This document shows, one piece after another, positions 1-9,638 of a stretch of DNA of 64,000 bases. Each line of letters starts with the position of its first letter. The stretch's first letter is position 1. The position numbers were made by a program, and so were the translations under genes. The notes below the pieces were generated by a model, which made no database searches, was not told the origin of the DNA, and saw only the letters and a list, made by a program, of their open reading frames with translations. The stretch comes from Caldichromatium japonicum (GTDB taxonomy: Bacteria > Pseudomonadota > Gammaproteobacteria > Chromatiales > Chromatiaceae): positions 310,001-374,000 of the forward strand of contig NZ_CP048029.1 of the NCBI RefSeq assembly GCF_011290485.1, in the 5' to 3' direction.

Positions 1-219
1 CTCATGACCGGTATCCCCCCCACAGCCAATGATCGGGCCCAGGCGGGGCTTGCTGTCGGGACCTATATCGCGCCCAGGGTCTATATGGAATACGAGAGCG
101 GGCTGGGGGGCGATTCGAACCGGCTCAAGCTGCGTTACGATCTTTCCAAACATATCGAGCTCCAGGCTGAAACGGGCGCCAAGCAGGGTGCGGATCTCTT
201 TTTCAAGTTTGAACATTGA
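1..219 (+). CDS. tamB: TamB C-terminus (partial, runs in from the left edge)
   Basis: Open frame 1 from the window edge to a TGA at 217-219; only the last ~72 residues are present. The sequence has the alternating polar/aromatic pattern of the TamB/DUF490 C-terminal beta domain and closes with GADLFFKFEH, close to the usual TamB ending (GADLFY...). TamB is an inner-membrane-anchored, periplasm-spanning protein that works with TamA in phospholipid transport and outer-membrane protein assembly. The next gene overlaps its stop codon. The family call rests on a short tail, so certainty is moderate. Confidence 0.7.
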   Translation, partial: LMTGIPPTANDRAQAGLAVGTYIAPRVYMEYESGLGGDSNRLKLRYDLSKHIELQAETGAKQGADLFFKFEH

Positions 220-1126
220 CTGGCGGCTGTGGGGGCCACTCGCCTGGCCGAGCTGGTTTGTGGTTTGGTGCTTGGAGGCATTGGGGCATCTGCCCTTTCC
301 TGTCCTCTGGGCCCTCGGACAGGTGGTGGGGGTGTTGGGTTATCTCATCGCCGGAAAACGGCGGCGGGTTGCGCGGCGCAACCTGGAGCGGTGTTTTCCG
401 GGGCTTGATGCGCGCACGCGCGAGCGTTTGCTCATCGCCCATTTCGCCTGGCTGGGGGTTGCGGTCCTCACCCAGGGGGTGGTCTGGACCGCCTCGCGCA
501 GGCGTCTTGCCCGTCTGGTGCGCATCTGCGGGCGCGAGCATCTGGATCGATGCATCGCCCGCGGGCAAGCGGTCATCCTTTTGGTACCGCATTTCGTGGG
601 TCTGGAGCTCGGTGGGGCGGCCTTCAGCGCCTTGGTCCATCCGGGGGCCTATATGTATCAAAGGCTGCGCAACCCGGTCTTCGACCAGCGGGTCAGACGC
701 GCCCGCCAGCGCTTCGGAAGTATAGCGATCGAGCGCCGAGACGACCTGCGACCGCTGATCCGCGCCCTCAAAGGAGGCAGACCCTTGTTTTATCTCCCCG
801 ATCAGGATGCAGGCAGGCGCGGGGTCTTTGTCCCCTTTTGCGGGGTCCTGGCCTCGACAGTGCCCATGCTCGGGCGCTTCGCTGCCCTGACCCAGGCCGC
901 TGTGATCCCTACCCTGGCGCGTTTCTTACCCTGGGGGCGGGGTTTGGAATTGATCTTTCTTCACCCGCTTGCCGACTTCCCGAGCGGCGATGTGCAATCT
1001 GATGCAACGCGCATGAACCAGGCGATCGAAGCCACCTTCTCTGAGATGCCAGCCCAGTATTTTTGGGTCCATCGCCGTTTCAAGACCCGACCGCCAGGTG
1101 AGGGGCAGAGCAATCGCAGAAATTGA
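209..1126 (+). CDS. lpxL: Lipid A biosynthesis lauroyl/myristoyl acyltransferase (LpxL/HtrB family)
   Basis: About 305 residues, the normal length for LpxL/HtrB. These inner-membrane enzymes transfer an acyl chain from acyl-ACP to Kdo2-lipid IVA. A hydrophobic N-terminal segment (residues ~14-47) is followed by a basic RRRVARRNLERCFPG block typical of the family, and the HX4E catalytic motif is seen as HFVGLE (H128, E133). No ATG lies near the right place. The TTG at 209 gives the expected length and overlaps the tamB stop; the frame is open further upstream but there it only shadows tamB. Which secondary acyl position is filled cannot be told from sequence alone. Confidence 0.85.
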   Translation: MNIDWRLWGPLAWPSWFVVWCLEALGHLPFPVLWALGQVVGVLGYLIAGKRRRVARRNLERCFPGLDARTRERLLIAHFAWLGVAVLTQGVVWTASRRRLARLVRICGREHLDRCIARGQAVILLVPHFVGLELGGAAFSALVHPGAYMYQRLRNPVFDQRVRRARQRFGSIAIERRDDLRPLIRALKGGRPLFYLPDQDAGRRGVFVPFCGVLASTVPMLGRFAALTQAAVIPTLARFLPWGRGLELIFLHPLADFPSGDVQSDATRMNQAIEATFSEMPAQYFWVHRRFKTRPPGEGQSNRRN

Positions 1127-1509
1127 TATAAGGGTCAGGCCGAGGAACTCGGCACGGTCATCGTCCGAGCTGTAAGCGATGGGGCGAGGGGCCTTGATCC
1201 CGCCCTTGCGCTGGATGGGGGCGGTGGCGGACAGACCCATCTCAAATTCACCTTAAAGCAGCGCCATCATCTCTCGTCTCAGGCATTTCCACCATAGATC
1301 CTTAAGCGAGCCTGGGGTTGTGATTGCCCGGATCCATCCTCGGGGCTTGGTAAAGGTTTACGCCATTAAACCCAAACACGCATCATCCCATCGAACCTTT
1401 GAAATCCGCCGCTCCGGCGAAGACCTGTGTCCGGTGGATCACAGCATATGGGTTTCGGCTTGCGCCGGAATGATAGGATCATCGGCAGGTGGGTGTGCAG
1501 GGTTGCGCA
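1127..1509. other. Intergenic region, 383 bp, between convergent genes
   Basis: It lies between the acyltransferase (plus) and the GspF-family gene (minus). No supported gene. It contains a short dispersed-repeat-like stretch near 1448-1475 (core TTGCGCCGGAATGA), related to the GTTCGCCGGAATGA stretch near 52881. No clear terminator hairpin with a T-tract was found. Confidence 0.5.
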
Positions 1510-2715
1510 TCAGACGACCAGCTCATTGGCCCCCAGGATCGCCAGCAGGATAGAGAGGATGATCCCCGCCACGATCACCCCTAGACCGATGATCAAGACC
1601 GGTTCGAGCAGGGTCAAAAGCCGCTGGATACTGGCGCGCGTCTCGCGCTCATAGAGGCTTGCGACCTTGGCGAGCATCGCATCCAGGCTCGCCGACTCCT
1701 CGCCTACTCGGATCATCTGCAGTGCAAGCTCCGGTAATGCCTGACGCTTGGCAAGGGGCCCCGCCAGCCCCCGCCCGTGCTTGAGGTCATCGCTCGTCTC
1801 GGTGAGCAGCCCAAAAAGCTTCTGATTGCCTACGACCTCCTTGGCCAGATTCAGGGCATTGAGCAAGGGCAGGCCGTTTTTGAGCAAGACCGACAGGGTA
1901 TGACACAGGCGCGCCGTCTCCATCTTCCAGACGAGATCCCCGAACAATGGGAGCTCCAGGACCCAGTGATCGAGCCTACGCCTGACCTCTGGGGTTTGCA
2001 GCCAACGCTCGAGCAGGATGGCGATCAGGGCGAGCGCACAGAGCATCGCCCACCAATAATTGCGAAACAGGTCACCCGCAGCGACTACGATCCGCGTCGG
2101 CAAGGGAAGCGCCGCGCCCATGTCCTGAAATAACACAGTGAACTGGGGGACTACGAACACTAAAAGCAGGATCACCGAGAGGCCAGCGACGATCAATAGG
2201 ATCGAGGGATAGACCAGGGCCGAGATCACTGTCTGGCGTAGCTCGGCCAGGCGCTCGAGATAATCGGCCAGACGATCAAGGACCTGCTCTAAGGCCCCGC
2301 TCGCCTCACCTGCGCGCACCATATTGATGTACAGCGGGGGAAACTGACGGTCCTGGGATTCCAGGGCGCTAGAAAAGGAGGCCCCCCCGCGTACCCGGGT
2401 CTGAAGGTCGGTGAGGACCCGCGCCAGATGCTCCTGGCTGGTCAGATCGATCAGGATCTGCAACGATCGATCCAGGGTCATCCCCGCCTCGAGCAGGGTT
2501 GCAAGCTCGCGGGTGATGAGGCCGATCTCCTTTTGGCTCAAATGCCGCCGCGGGCGCCGTTCCCATAGGCTAAAGCCCCGGCGTGTACGCGCCTCGAGCG
2601 GGATCAGGCCTTCGGCCTGGAGATGGCGGATGACCTCAAGCTCGGTCTGCGCCTCGCGCTCGCCCTCGATCAGCTCGCCATCGGGTTTGACGGCCTTGTA
2701 GAAAAACTTGGGCAT
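1510..2715 (-). CDS. Type II secretion / type IV pilus inner-membrane platform protein (GspF/PilC family)
   Basis: 401 residues, the usual family length. It starts MPKFFYKAVKPDG, matching the conserved GspF/PilC N-terminus. Two T2SSF domains (about 70-195 and 275-395) each carry the family pattern of helix, glycine-rich loop and membrane segment (GLSVILLLVFVVPQF near 170-185; a C-terminal segment ending ILSILLAILGANELVV). These proteins form the inner-membrane platform that couples the secretion ATPase to pseudopilus or pilus assembly. No other gsp or pil gene is adjacent, so whether it serves secretion or pili is undecided. Start is ATG at 2715; the 109 bp upstream separates it from the PAS gene. 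Confidence 0.88.
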   Translation of the reverse strand: MPKFFYKAVKPDGELIEGEREAQTELEVIRHLQAEGLIPLEARTRRGFSLWERRPRRHLSQKEIGLITRELATLLEAGMTLDRSLQILIDLTSQEHLARVLTDLQTRVRGGASFSSALESQDRQFPPLYINMVRAGEASGALEQVLDRLADYLERLAELRQTVISALVYPSILLIVAGLSVILLLVFVVPQFTVLFQDMGAALPLPTRIVVAAGDLFRNYWWAMLCALALIAILLERWLQTPEVRRRLDHWVLELPLFGDLVWKMETARLCHTLSVLLKNGLPLLNALNLAKEVVGNQKLFGLLTETSDDLKHGRGLAGPLAKRQALPELALQMIRVGEESASLDAMLAKVASLYERETRASIQRLLTLLEPVLIIGLGVIVAGIILSILLAILGANELVV

Positions 2716-2824
2716 AATGTGGGAGCCCTATGTAGTTTTCTCAGACGCGGCGGCTCAATCTTGCTCTCTAGCGCCCCTGAATGCGCCCGGGAGCCTCTGT
2801 ATGCAACCTGAAAGGGAAGATCAT

Positions 2825-5170
2825 TCATGCCTGGGGGCCGGAGGATGTGGTCTGCGCTGAGCCGTACGATACCAAGGGCAGATCCAGCCAAACCGCCGAT
2901 AGGTCTGGGTCAATCCCCAGGGTACCGCCCAAACGCTCGGCAAGTGCCCCAATGCTGACCAAACGGAAGGTCTCCTGGCCTAGGGTCAATGCGGCCAGAG
3001 GTTCGAGAGGCAGTTGCCGCGGCCAGGCATCCTTGGGGATGGCATCTCCCTGGAGCTCGAAACGGATGCCAAGCCCCTGGCCGCCCGTCTCGCTGCACCT
3101 GGCGTGCAACCTGATCCGGCCAGCGGCACTCAAGGCAATAGCCTGGGCGGTTAGGGCAAAAAGGATCTGCTCCAAGGTGGGCAGATTGCACCAGAAGTCC
3201 TTCGGTAGGTCTGGATCAACCAGAGAGATCAGGCGAATACCCTTGGCCGCTGCCTCGCCCTCGAGGAGCTGGATCACCCGCATCAGACAGTCTCTAGGGG
3301 TGCAGGTAACCTCGGGTGCAGCTTGCTGTGCATCCATTGCTGGCCTCAGCCGATCGATGAGCATGCGCCCGATCTCTGCCAGCCATGCGCTGCCCCCACT
3401 CGCGCCCGGCTGAGCGATGTGACCGTCCTCGCCCCCTGTCTCCGGCCGGACACCGGGTCTCAACCCTACATCCGGATGCTCGGCAGCCATCCCGTATATT
3501 TGGCAAACCGCCTGGCAAAAGGCGGCAAGCAGTTGGCGATCAACCAGTCGGTCGCATTCGGCACGCAGCCGGGCAGACTCAAGCTCGGCAGTGCGGGTTG
3601 TGACCAGGGTTTCGAGTCGTTCGCGATAGGTGGACAGCTTGGCCTCGACCCGCTTGTGTTCACTGAGATCGCGCCAGATCGCCACCCAACAGGGTCCTTG
3701 GCGCGTTTCGACCCGGCGATTGGTGACCGCGACCGGATGTAATTCGCCGTTTTTGTGCCGGTGGACGGTCTCGAGGTCTCCCCAACCAACACAATTGATC
3801 CGGTCCCTCCAATAGGCAAGTCGGCGGGGGGTCAGGTCGGCCTGGATATCAGGGATGCCGAGGCGCGCAAACTCATCGCGCGTATAGCCCAGGGTCTGAC
3901 AGGCGACCTTGTTGAAGGCGACGAAACGCAGGGTCTCGGCATGGATCAGGACGATGCTATCCGTGGCCTGATCCAAGATGGCTTGATAGATGGCCTGGAC
4001 CTCGCTCAGCTCCTCTTGCAGTTTGCGAGAGGAGCTGAGGTCGCGGGCGATCCCCAAGACCCCGAGCGGGTCACCCTCGGGGGTGCGCAAGGGGATCTTG
4101 GTGGTCTGAAGCAGCTCCTCATGACCATCGCTGGCAAAGATGGCCCGTTCCTCGTTGAGGACCGGGCACCCGGTGCGCATGGCCTCGCGGTCATAATGGC
4201 GAAAGAGCTCGGCGAGCTCAGGGGCCGCAAAGTCGGCATCGGTGTGTCCGATGATCTCGGACTCGGATGCCCCAAAGAAAGATTCAAAGCGCGCATTGCA
4301 GGCGAGATAGATCCCATCGGGATCTTTGAGCCAAACGAGATCGGGAATGGCGCGGATGAGCCCGTGTAACAGCGGGTCGAGCGGTGCCTGGTTGCGGAGC
4401 GCCGACTGTGCTGCCTGCCCGATGGCTAGCAGGCACCCGTCGGCAAGCCGGTGGAATCCCAGCTCTACCAGGACCTCGCACTGATTGGCGCGATGCAACC
4501 ACAGCACGGTATGCACGGATCGACCCGCCTCGATCTGGGCGAAGTAGGTGGGTAGGCGGTGGTGTTCGCGCGGCGCGCTCAGGTAGCGCCAACTCAGGCC
4601 CTTGAGGGCGCTCAACTCATGGCCGGTCAAGCGCAAGGCTGCGGGATTGGCATAGATGAAACCCTGGTCAGCGCTAAGCCAGATTGCCTCCGCACTCGTC
4701 TCAGCGAACAGGCGAAACGCCTCTTCATACCCGCGATACTCGGTCTCATCGAGCATATAGCCGTAGAGCAGGCGCGGCGTGCCCAGTTCATCACGCTGAA
4801 CGACCCTCAGGTCATATAGCCAGCGTACCTGGGCATCGGCGCGGATGATGCGATAGCGTTGGCTCCAAGATTCAGGACCGGCGTTGAGATGATGCACCAC
4901 CTCGGACGTGATCCGCTCTAGGTCGTCGGGATGGATCAAGGACATGAACGCCTGGTTCAGTATCTGTTCAGGCGGATAGCCGAAGAGATGCGTAGCATTT
5001 GGCGAGGCGTAAACGATCGGCCAATGGGATTCAGGGCGCCACGCAAGCAGGGCGACCGGCCCAGTGATACAAGGATCTGGCGGCAGGGTATTGCCTATCC
5101 CGTTGTCCGTGGACGACTGACTGGGCAAACCAGCGCGTTGCTCATGGGGCCTGGGGGGATCAAGGCGCAT
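2825..5170 (-). CDS. Multi-PAS sensor protein with degenerate histidine-kinase-like C-terminus
   Basis: 781 residues from the ATG at 5170, 13 bp after the engB stop. Longer readings start inside engB and are unlikely. Four PAS domains follow one another (about 35-150, 155-275, 285-405 and 415-530), the later ones ending in PAC-like GIARDLS and AIWRDLSEHKR. A short coiled coil comes next (RLETLVTTRTAELES). The last ~140 residues align by eye with a HATPase_c fold (LPTLEQILFAL...) but lack the N-box Asn and the DxGxG box, and no phospho-acceptor H-box is visible. No transmembrane segment. It is probably a cytoplasmic sensor without kinase activity. Partner unknown. Confidence 0.75.
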   Translation of the reverse strand: MRLDPPRPHEQRAGLPSQSSTDNGIGNTLPPDPCITGPVALLAWRPESHWPIVYASPNATHLFGYPPEQILNQAFMSLIHPDDLERITSEVVHHLNAGPESWSQRYRIIRADAQVRWLYDLRVVQRDELGTPRLLYGYMLDETEYRGYEEAFRLFAETSAEAIWLSADQGFIYANPAALRLTGHELSALKGLSWRYLSAPREHHRLPTYFAQIEAGRSVHTVLWLHRANQCEVLVELGFHRLADGCLLAIGQAAQSALRNQAPLDPLLHGLIRAIPDLVWLKDPDGIYLACNARFESFFGASESEIIGHTDADFAAPELAELFRHYDREAMRTGCPVLNEERAIFASDGHEELLQTTKIPLRTPEGDPLGVLGIARDLSSSRKLQEELSEVQAIYQAILDQATDSIVLIHAETLRFVAFNKVACQTLGYTRDEFARLGIPDIQADLTPRRLAYWRDRINCVGWGDLETVHRHKNGELHPVAVTNRRVETRQGPCWVAIWRDLSEHKRVEAKLSTYRERLETLVTTRTAELESARLRAECDRLVDRQLLAAFCQAVCQIYGMAAEHPDVGLRPGVRPETGGEDGHIAQPGASGGSAWLAEIGRMLIDRLRPAMDAQQAAPEVTCTPRDCLMRVIQLLEGEAAAKGIRLISLVDPDLPKDFWCNLPTLEQILFALTAQAIALSAAGRIRLHARCSETGGQGLGIRFELQGDAIPKDAWPRQLPLEPLAALTLGQETFRLVSIGALAERLGGTLGIDPDLSAVWLDLPLVSYGSAQTTSSGPQA

Positions 5171-5183
5171 CGGCGATAAAGGG

Positions 5184-5831
5184 TCAGGTGCAAAATGGGC
5201 GCTCGATCCCGAGCCAGAGATCCAAAACGGACTGGACGGCTGCGACATTGAGCCGCTCGGTCGCCGAAAAGGGCAGGACCTCGAGCACAGCATGATCCTT
5301 GCCCAAGGCACGTTCGACTGCTAAACAGGCGCTCTTCACCGCCCCCCATTTGAGCTTGTCGGCCTTGGTGAGCAAGGCGAGGACAGGCAACCGGACACGC
5401 TGCCCCCAGGCGAGCATCTGCTGGTCGTACTCGGTCAGGGGATGGCGGATATCCATGACGATCACCAGACCGACCAGCGAGCGGCGGTTTTCGAGATAGC
5501 GCGCCAGCTCTTGTTGCCAGGCCTGTTTGACCGCCAAAGGGACCTGGGCATAGCCGTAGCCCGGAAGGTCGACCAGGCGGCGCTCATCATCGAGCTGGAA
5601 GAAGATTAGCTGCTGGGTGCGCCCTGGGGTCTTGCTGGTCCGGGCAAGCGATCTTTGATGACAGATGGCGTTGATGGCGCTCGATTTGCCGGCATTCGAG
5701 CGTCCGGCAAATGCCACCTCCCGCCCTTGATCGGGCGGGGCCTGAGCGAGCCGCGCAGCAGCGGCCAAAAAGCGCGCCCCCTGATAAAAGGGGTCGATCC
5801 GCTCAGAGGGGGTCAGGCGCAGGTCGGTCAT
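5184..5831 (-). CDS. engB: Ribosome biogenesis GTPase EngB/YihA
   Basis: 215 residues from ATG 5831. G1 P-loop GRSNAGKS, G3 DLPGYGYA and G4 LTKADKL are all intact, with the circularly standard order of the TrmE-Era-EngA-EngB superfamily. EngB binds the 50S precursor and is needed for late large-subunit assembly. The frame is open further upstream, but family members start just before the S-R-D-P-Y/F segment (here [11 protein letters not shown]), which supports this start. It is followed 13 bp later by the PAS sensor gene on the same strand. Confidence 0.95.
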   Translation of the reverse strand: MTDLRLTPSERIDPFYQGARFLAAAARLAQAPPDQGREVAFAGRSNAGKSSAINAICHQRSLARTSKTPGRTQQLIFFQLDDERRLVDLPGYGYAQVPLAVKQAWQQELARYLENRRSLVGLVIVMDIRHPLTEYDQQMLAWGQRVRLPVLALLTKADKLKWGAVKSACLAVERALGKDHAVLEVLPFSATERLNVAAVQSVLDLWLGIERPFCT

Positions 5832-5923
5832 CGATTCGCTATTGGAGGCTGGGACAGATCGGTTCAACCAGGGCAGGCGGCTGAAGGGGTCGGGCTGGGC
5901 AACCTCTGCCCCCAAAATGGGGA

Positions 5924-6400
5924 TCATGCATCCCGCTGCCAATGACCCGAGCGCCCGCCCGATTTCTCGATGAGCTGGATCTCGGCAATCCGCATCCCGC
6001 GATCGACTGCCTTGCACATGTCATAGATGGTCAGCAGACCGATCTCGACGGCACACAGGGCCTCGATCTCCACACCCGTGCACCCGACCGTCTCGACCGT
6101 CGCCTGGCAGCGCACGGCCGAGGATTCAGGCTCAAGGGCGAAATCGATGGCGACATGGGTCAGCGACAAGGGATGGGCGAGCGGGATGAGGTCTGCGGTC
6201 CGCTTGGCGGCCATGATCCCGGCGAGCCGCGCCACCCCCAGCACATCGCCCTTGGCATGCCCGCCCGACTCGATCAGTGCCAAGGTGGCAGGCTGCATCA
6301 GGATTCGACCCTCGGCGACGGCACGGCGCGTCGTCTCAGGCTTATCCCCGACATCGACCATCTGCACTGCACCGCTGGCGGTGAAATGGATCAGCATCAC
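5924..6400 (-). CDS. moaC: Cyclic pyranopterin monophosphate synthase (MoaC)
   Basis: 158 residues, normal length. MoaC converts the MoaA product (3',8-cyclo-7,8-dihydro-GTP) to cyclic pyranopterin monophosphate in molybdenum-cofactor synthesis. The hallmark segment [13 protein letters not shown] and the downstream [13 protein letters not shown] and YDMCKAVDR motifs are present. Two ATGs lie in tandem (6400 and 6397); either could start translation. Other moa genes are absent, so it stands alone between ppa and engB. Confidence 0.96.
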   Translation of the reverse strand: MMLIHFTASGAVQMVDVGDKPETTRRAVAEGRILMQPATLALIESGGHAKGDVLGVARLAGIMAAKRTADLIPLAHPLSLTHVAIDFALEPESSAVRCQATVETVGCTGVEIEALCAVEIGLLTIYDMCKAVDRGMRIAEIQLIEKSGGRSGHWQRDA

Positions 6401-6450
6401 TTTGTACCCTTGGTCTTGAGCCTGTCTGATAGGGTGACCTAGACCAACGA

Positions 6451-6999
6451 CTAGAAAGCCGGCTTTTCAGGTGCATCCTCAAACATCTTGATGCTCGCCA
6501 TGATCTCAGCCCAGGCCTCCTCGCGATCTCCCCAGCCTAGGACCCGTACCCATTTGCCCTCGTCGAGGTCCTTGTAGTGCTCAAAGAAATGGGCGATCTG
6601 CTCGAGCAAATATTGGGGCAGATCGCGAAAGCTTTCGACCTGACGATAGCCCTTATAGAGGTTGTCGATCGGCAGTGCCAGCACCTTGGCGTCATCGCCC
6701 GATTCGTCGGTCATCTTCAACACCCCCACCGGGCGGCACTTGATGACCGAGCCCGGGATCAAGGGATAAGGGGTGACCACCATGACATCGACCGGATCGC
6801 CGTCTGAAGACAGGGTATGGGGGACATAGCCATAGTTACAGGGATAGTGCATGGCGGTGGACATGAAACGATCGACGAACATGGCGCCGGTCTTCTTGTC
6901 CATTTCGTATTTGACCGGTTCGGAATGGGCGGGTATCTCGATGATGACATTGATGGTATAGGGGGGATTGTCCCCCCGCGAGACCTTGGAGAGATCCAT
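6451..6999 (-). CDS. ppa: Inorganic pyrophosphatase (family I)
   Basis: 182 residues, a typical bacterial family I soluble PPase. The signature DGDPVDV with its metal-binding aspartates is present, together with [13 protein letters not shown] and the C-terminal [11 protein letters not shown] block. It hydrolyses PPi to phosphate in the cytoplasm. It lies directly downstream of a PPi-dependent phosphofructokinase gene on the same strand (gap ~150 bp). The two proteins therefore compete for, or balance, the same PPi pool. Confidence 0.96.
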   Translation of the reverse strand: MDLSKVSRGDNPPYTINVIIEIPAHSEPVKYEMDKKTGAMFVDRFMSTAMHYPCNYGYVPHTLSSDGDPVDVMVVTPYPLIPGSVIKCRPVGVLKMTDESGDDAKVLALPIDNLYKGYRQVESFRDLPQYLLEQIAHFFEHYKDLDEGKWVRVLGWGDREEAWAEIMASIKMFEDAPEKPAF

Positions 7000-7150
7000 G
7001 GGTATCTATTTTTGCTCAGCTTTAAAGGTTACTGGGAAGGAGCGGATTCTACCAAAGGCCTGGTCTTGGCGTGGTAGGGGGTGGTGCTCAGGGCAGTGGA
7101 CTGGCTGCCGGATGCGGGTACTGGGCCTCATCCGGCGGCGCAACAGTGAC

Positions 7151-8404
7151 TCAGAGGGCAAAATCGGCGAGCTTACGCGCGACTGGGGCGTTCTTCAGGG
7201 TCACATAGCTCGGCAGGCCGCGTGCAAAGGGCGGATAGTCCTCACCCTGGATCAAGGGATAGAGATAATCCTTACAGGACTGGGTAATCCCAAACCCGTC
7301 TTCCGAGATGAACTCGCGCGGCATGAACTTCTCGACATTGGCGACCTTGGCGAGGGGTGCCATCTCGATCTCCCAGGTGTAAGGGTCACTGCTGGTACGC
7401 TTGATCGCCGGCATCACCGCATTATGCCCGGCCAGCGCAAACTCAACCGCCGCGCGCCCCACGGCGTATGCCTGCTCGACATCGGTCTTGGAGGCCAGAT
7501 GACGGGCAGCACGCTGCAGATAGTCGGCCACTGCCCAATGGTATTTATAGCCCGTGGTCTCTTTGATCAGGTTGGCCACCACCGGTGCTGCCCCACCGAG
7601 CTGGGCATGGCCAAAGGCATCGCGGGTGCCCTGTTCTGCAAGAAAACGCCCGTCCGGATGTTTGGCGCCTTCTGAGACCACCACGGTGCAATAGCCGAAT
7701 GTCTCGACCTTGGATCTGAGCGTCGCAACAAAGCGCTCTTGATCGAAGGGGACCTCGGGGAAAAGGATGACGACCGGGATGCCTTGATCCTCGACCAGAC
7801 CGCCGGCAGCAGCGATCCAACCGGCATGCCGGCCCATCACCTCGATGACAAACACCTTAGTCGAGGTCTTGGCCATCGAGCGCACATCAAACGAGGCCTC
7901 GAGGGTCGAGGTGGCGATGTACTTGGCGACCGAGCCAAATCCCGGGCAGTTGTCGGTGATCGGCAGGTCATTATCTACGGTCTTGGGGACATGGATGGCC
8001 TGGATGGGATAGCCCATGGCCTCCGAGAGCTGCGAGACCTTATAGCAGGTATCCGCTGAATCGCCGCCGCCGTTATAAAAGAAATAGCCGATATCATGGG
8101 CCTTAAAAACCTCGATCAGGCGCTCGTATTCGCGCTTGTTGGCCTCCAGGCTCTTGAGCTTATAGCGGCATGAGCCGAAGGCCCCGGCAGGGGTATAGCG
8201 TAGGGCAGCAATCGCCTCGTCCGATTCCTGGCTGGTATCGATCAGGTCCTCGGTGAGCGCCCCGATGATCCCGTTGCGCCCAGCAAAGACGGTACCGATA
8301 CGGTCTGGATGCTGGCGCGCGGTCTCGATCACCCCGCAGGCCGAGGCATTGATGACGGCGGTCACCCCGCCGGATTGGGCATAGAAGGCATTCTTGATCG
8401 ACAT
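7151..8404 (-). CDS. pfp: Pyrophosphate-dependent 6-phosphofructokinase
   Basis: 417 residues. Phosphofructokinase fold with the PPi-type signature: an aspartate in the glycine loop (GGGDS, D115) where ATP enzymes carry Gly, and PKTVDND with Lys141. The substrate motif MGRHAGW is present. The enzyme reversibly interconverts fructose-6-phosphate plus PPi with fructose-1,6-bisphosphate plus phosphate. In bacteria with a Calvin cycle, related enzymes also act on sedoheptulose bisphosphate; that role here is inference. It sits between the ubi operon and ppa. ATG start at 8404, with a GGGGAGGACC element just upstream as ribosome binding site. Confidence 0.93.
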   Translation of the reverse strand: MSIKNAFYAQSGGVTAVINASACGVIETARQHPDRIGTVFAGRNGIIGALTEDLIDTSQESDEAIAALRYTPAGAFGSCRYKLKSLEANKREYERLIEVFKAHDIGYFFYNGGGDSADTCYKVSQLSEAMGYPIQAIHVPKTVDNDLPITDNCPGFGSVAKYIATSTLEASFDVRSMAKTSTKVFVIEVMGRHAGWIAAAGGLVEDQGIPVVILFPEVPFDQERFVATLRSKVETFGYCTVVVSEGAKHPDGRFLAEQGTRDAFGHAQLGGAAPVVANLIKETTGYKYHWAVADYLQRAARHLASKTDVEQAYAVGRAAVEFALAGHNAVMPAIKRTSSDPYTWEIEMAPLAKVANVEKFMPREFISEDGFGITQSCKDYLYPLIQGEDYPPFARGLPSYVTLKNAPVARKLADFAL

Positions 8405-8438
8405 CTGGTCCTCCCCAATCGTTGGTTACAGGCAGTGT

Positions 8439-9638
8439 TTAAGCGAATTCATTGTCCAGCCCCAATGCCTGGCGCATGAACAGCTGCTTGAGGGGGTCAA
8501 GGCGCTCGGCAAGACCAAGCCCCAGGGCGCGTGTCTGCACGATCGCCGGCTCTCGGTTGCCAAATAACGCCTTGAAGAGATTCATCGCCTGAAGCATCAG
8601 GAGATTGGCCCCGCGCCGCGCCCGCTCATAACGGCGCAGGGTCCACAGGCCAGCGATATCGCGCCCATGCTGAAGGCCCATTTGGATGGCCCAGGCCAAG
8701 GCCGCGGCATCCATGAAACCGAGATTGACCCCCTGCCCGGCTAGGGGGTGGATGGCATGGGCCGCATCGCCGATCAACGCGACCCCAGGCCTAACATAGG
8801 CGCGGGCATGATGGGCACGCAAGGGGATGGCCAGGCGCTGGCTTACCAGACTCAGTGCCCCCAGCCGGGATTCAGAGGCATCGGTCAGGGCCTGATTGAA
8901 CCTTGCTTCATCGAGTGCCATGAGTTCGGCGGCATAATCTTCATCCGCAGACCAGACGAGCGCACAGCGGCCATCGGCCAGGGGTAATAAGGCCAAGGGG
9001 CCGGTCGGCAGGAAGCGCTGCCAGGCGGTTGCGCGGTGCCAGTGCGTAGGCTGGACATGGGCGATGATGGCACGCTGTCCATAGTCCCATGCTTGGGTCT
9101 CGATCCCGCTCAAGGAGCGGATCAGTGAGTCTCGCCCATCGGCACCGATGAGCAGACGCGCTCTCAGAGCACACCCATCCGAGAGCCTCAGCCGTATCCC
9201 TTGCGCCTCGGTCTCGAGGTCGATGATGGAGACGGGTGAGATCAGCTTTATCTCCTCACAGGCCGATAGGGACTCCCATAGAGCGCGCTGGATGATCTGA
9301 TTCTCGATGATATGTCCAAGATCGGGTTCGTTCAGCCCCTGCGCATCGAAATGGATCTCGGCACCGTTTAGGGCATCCCACACACGCATCTCGCGGTATG
9401 GACAGACCCCGAGGTCGCGGATGGTCTCCCAGACATCGAGGCGCTCCAAAAACCTTTGGCTCGCGCGGTTGATTGCTGAGACCCTGAGGTCTCTCTCATC
9501 CGCATGCCAATGGGTGCGAGGCGGGCGCGGCTCGATCACCCCGATCTCCAGCCCCTGGCCGATCAGCGCCAAGGCGCAAGCGGCACCGACCATGCCGCCG
9601 CCGGCGATGATGATGTCGAATGTCTGCTCCTCAACCAT
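8439..9638 (-). CDS. ubiI: FAD-dependent ubiquinone-biosynthesis hydroxylase (UbiI/VisC-like)
   Basis: 399 residues from the ATG at 9638, which overlaps the last 8 bp of ubiH. N-terminal dinucleotide-binding motif (AGGGMVG) and the C-terminal FAD motif IGDAAHAIHPLAGQG are intact, with the YG.RA central segment (WDYGQRAIIAHVQ) of the UbiH/UbiF/VisC/Coq6 family. It hydroxylates a polyprenylphenol ring in aerobic ubiquinone synthesis. Position after pepP-ubiH matches E. coli visC/ubiI. UbiF or a broader-specificity UbiL/UbiM cannot be excluded by reading alone. Confidence 0.87.
   Translation of the reverse strand: MVEEQTFDIIIAGGGMVGAACALALIGQGLEIGVIEPRPPRTHWHADERDLRVSAINRASQRFLERLDVWETIRDLGVCPYREMRVWDALNGAEIHFDAQGLNEPDLGHIIENQIIQRALWESLSACEEIKLISPVSIIDLETEAQGIRLRLSDGCALRARLLIGADGRDSLIRSLSGIETQAWDYGQRAIIAHVQPTHWHRATAWQRFLPTGPLALLPLADGRCALVWSADEDYAAELMALDEARFNQALTDASESRLGALSLVSQRLAIPLRAHHARAYVRPGVALIGDAAHAIHPLAGQGVNLGFMDAAALAWAIQMGLQHGRDIAGLWTLRRYERARRGANLLMLQAMNLFKALFGNREPAIVQTRALGLGLAERLDPLKQLFMRQALGLDNEFA

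Noticed and set aside
926..1240. Minus-strand open frame of ~100 codons
   Set aside because: It mostly mirrors the acyltransferase gene, has no family resemblance and no ribosome site.
3755..4369. Plus-strand open frame of ~200 codons inside the PAS sensor gene
   Set aside because: Antisense to a gene with clear PAS domains, with no recognisable domain of its own.
7107..7136. Hairpin GCCGGATG / CATCCGGC between pfp and ppa, considered as a terminator or riboswitch
   Set aside because: The 8-bp stem has a 14-nt loop and no T-tract on the relevant strand. It is too weak to support a call.
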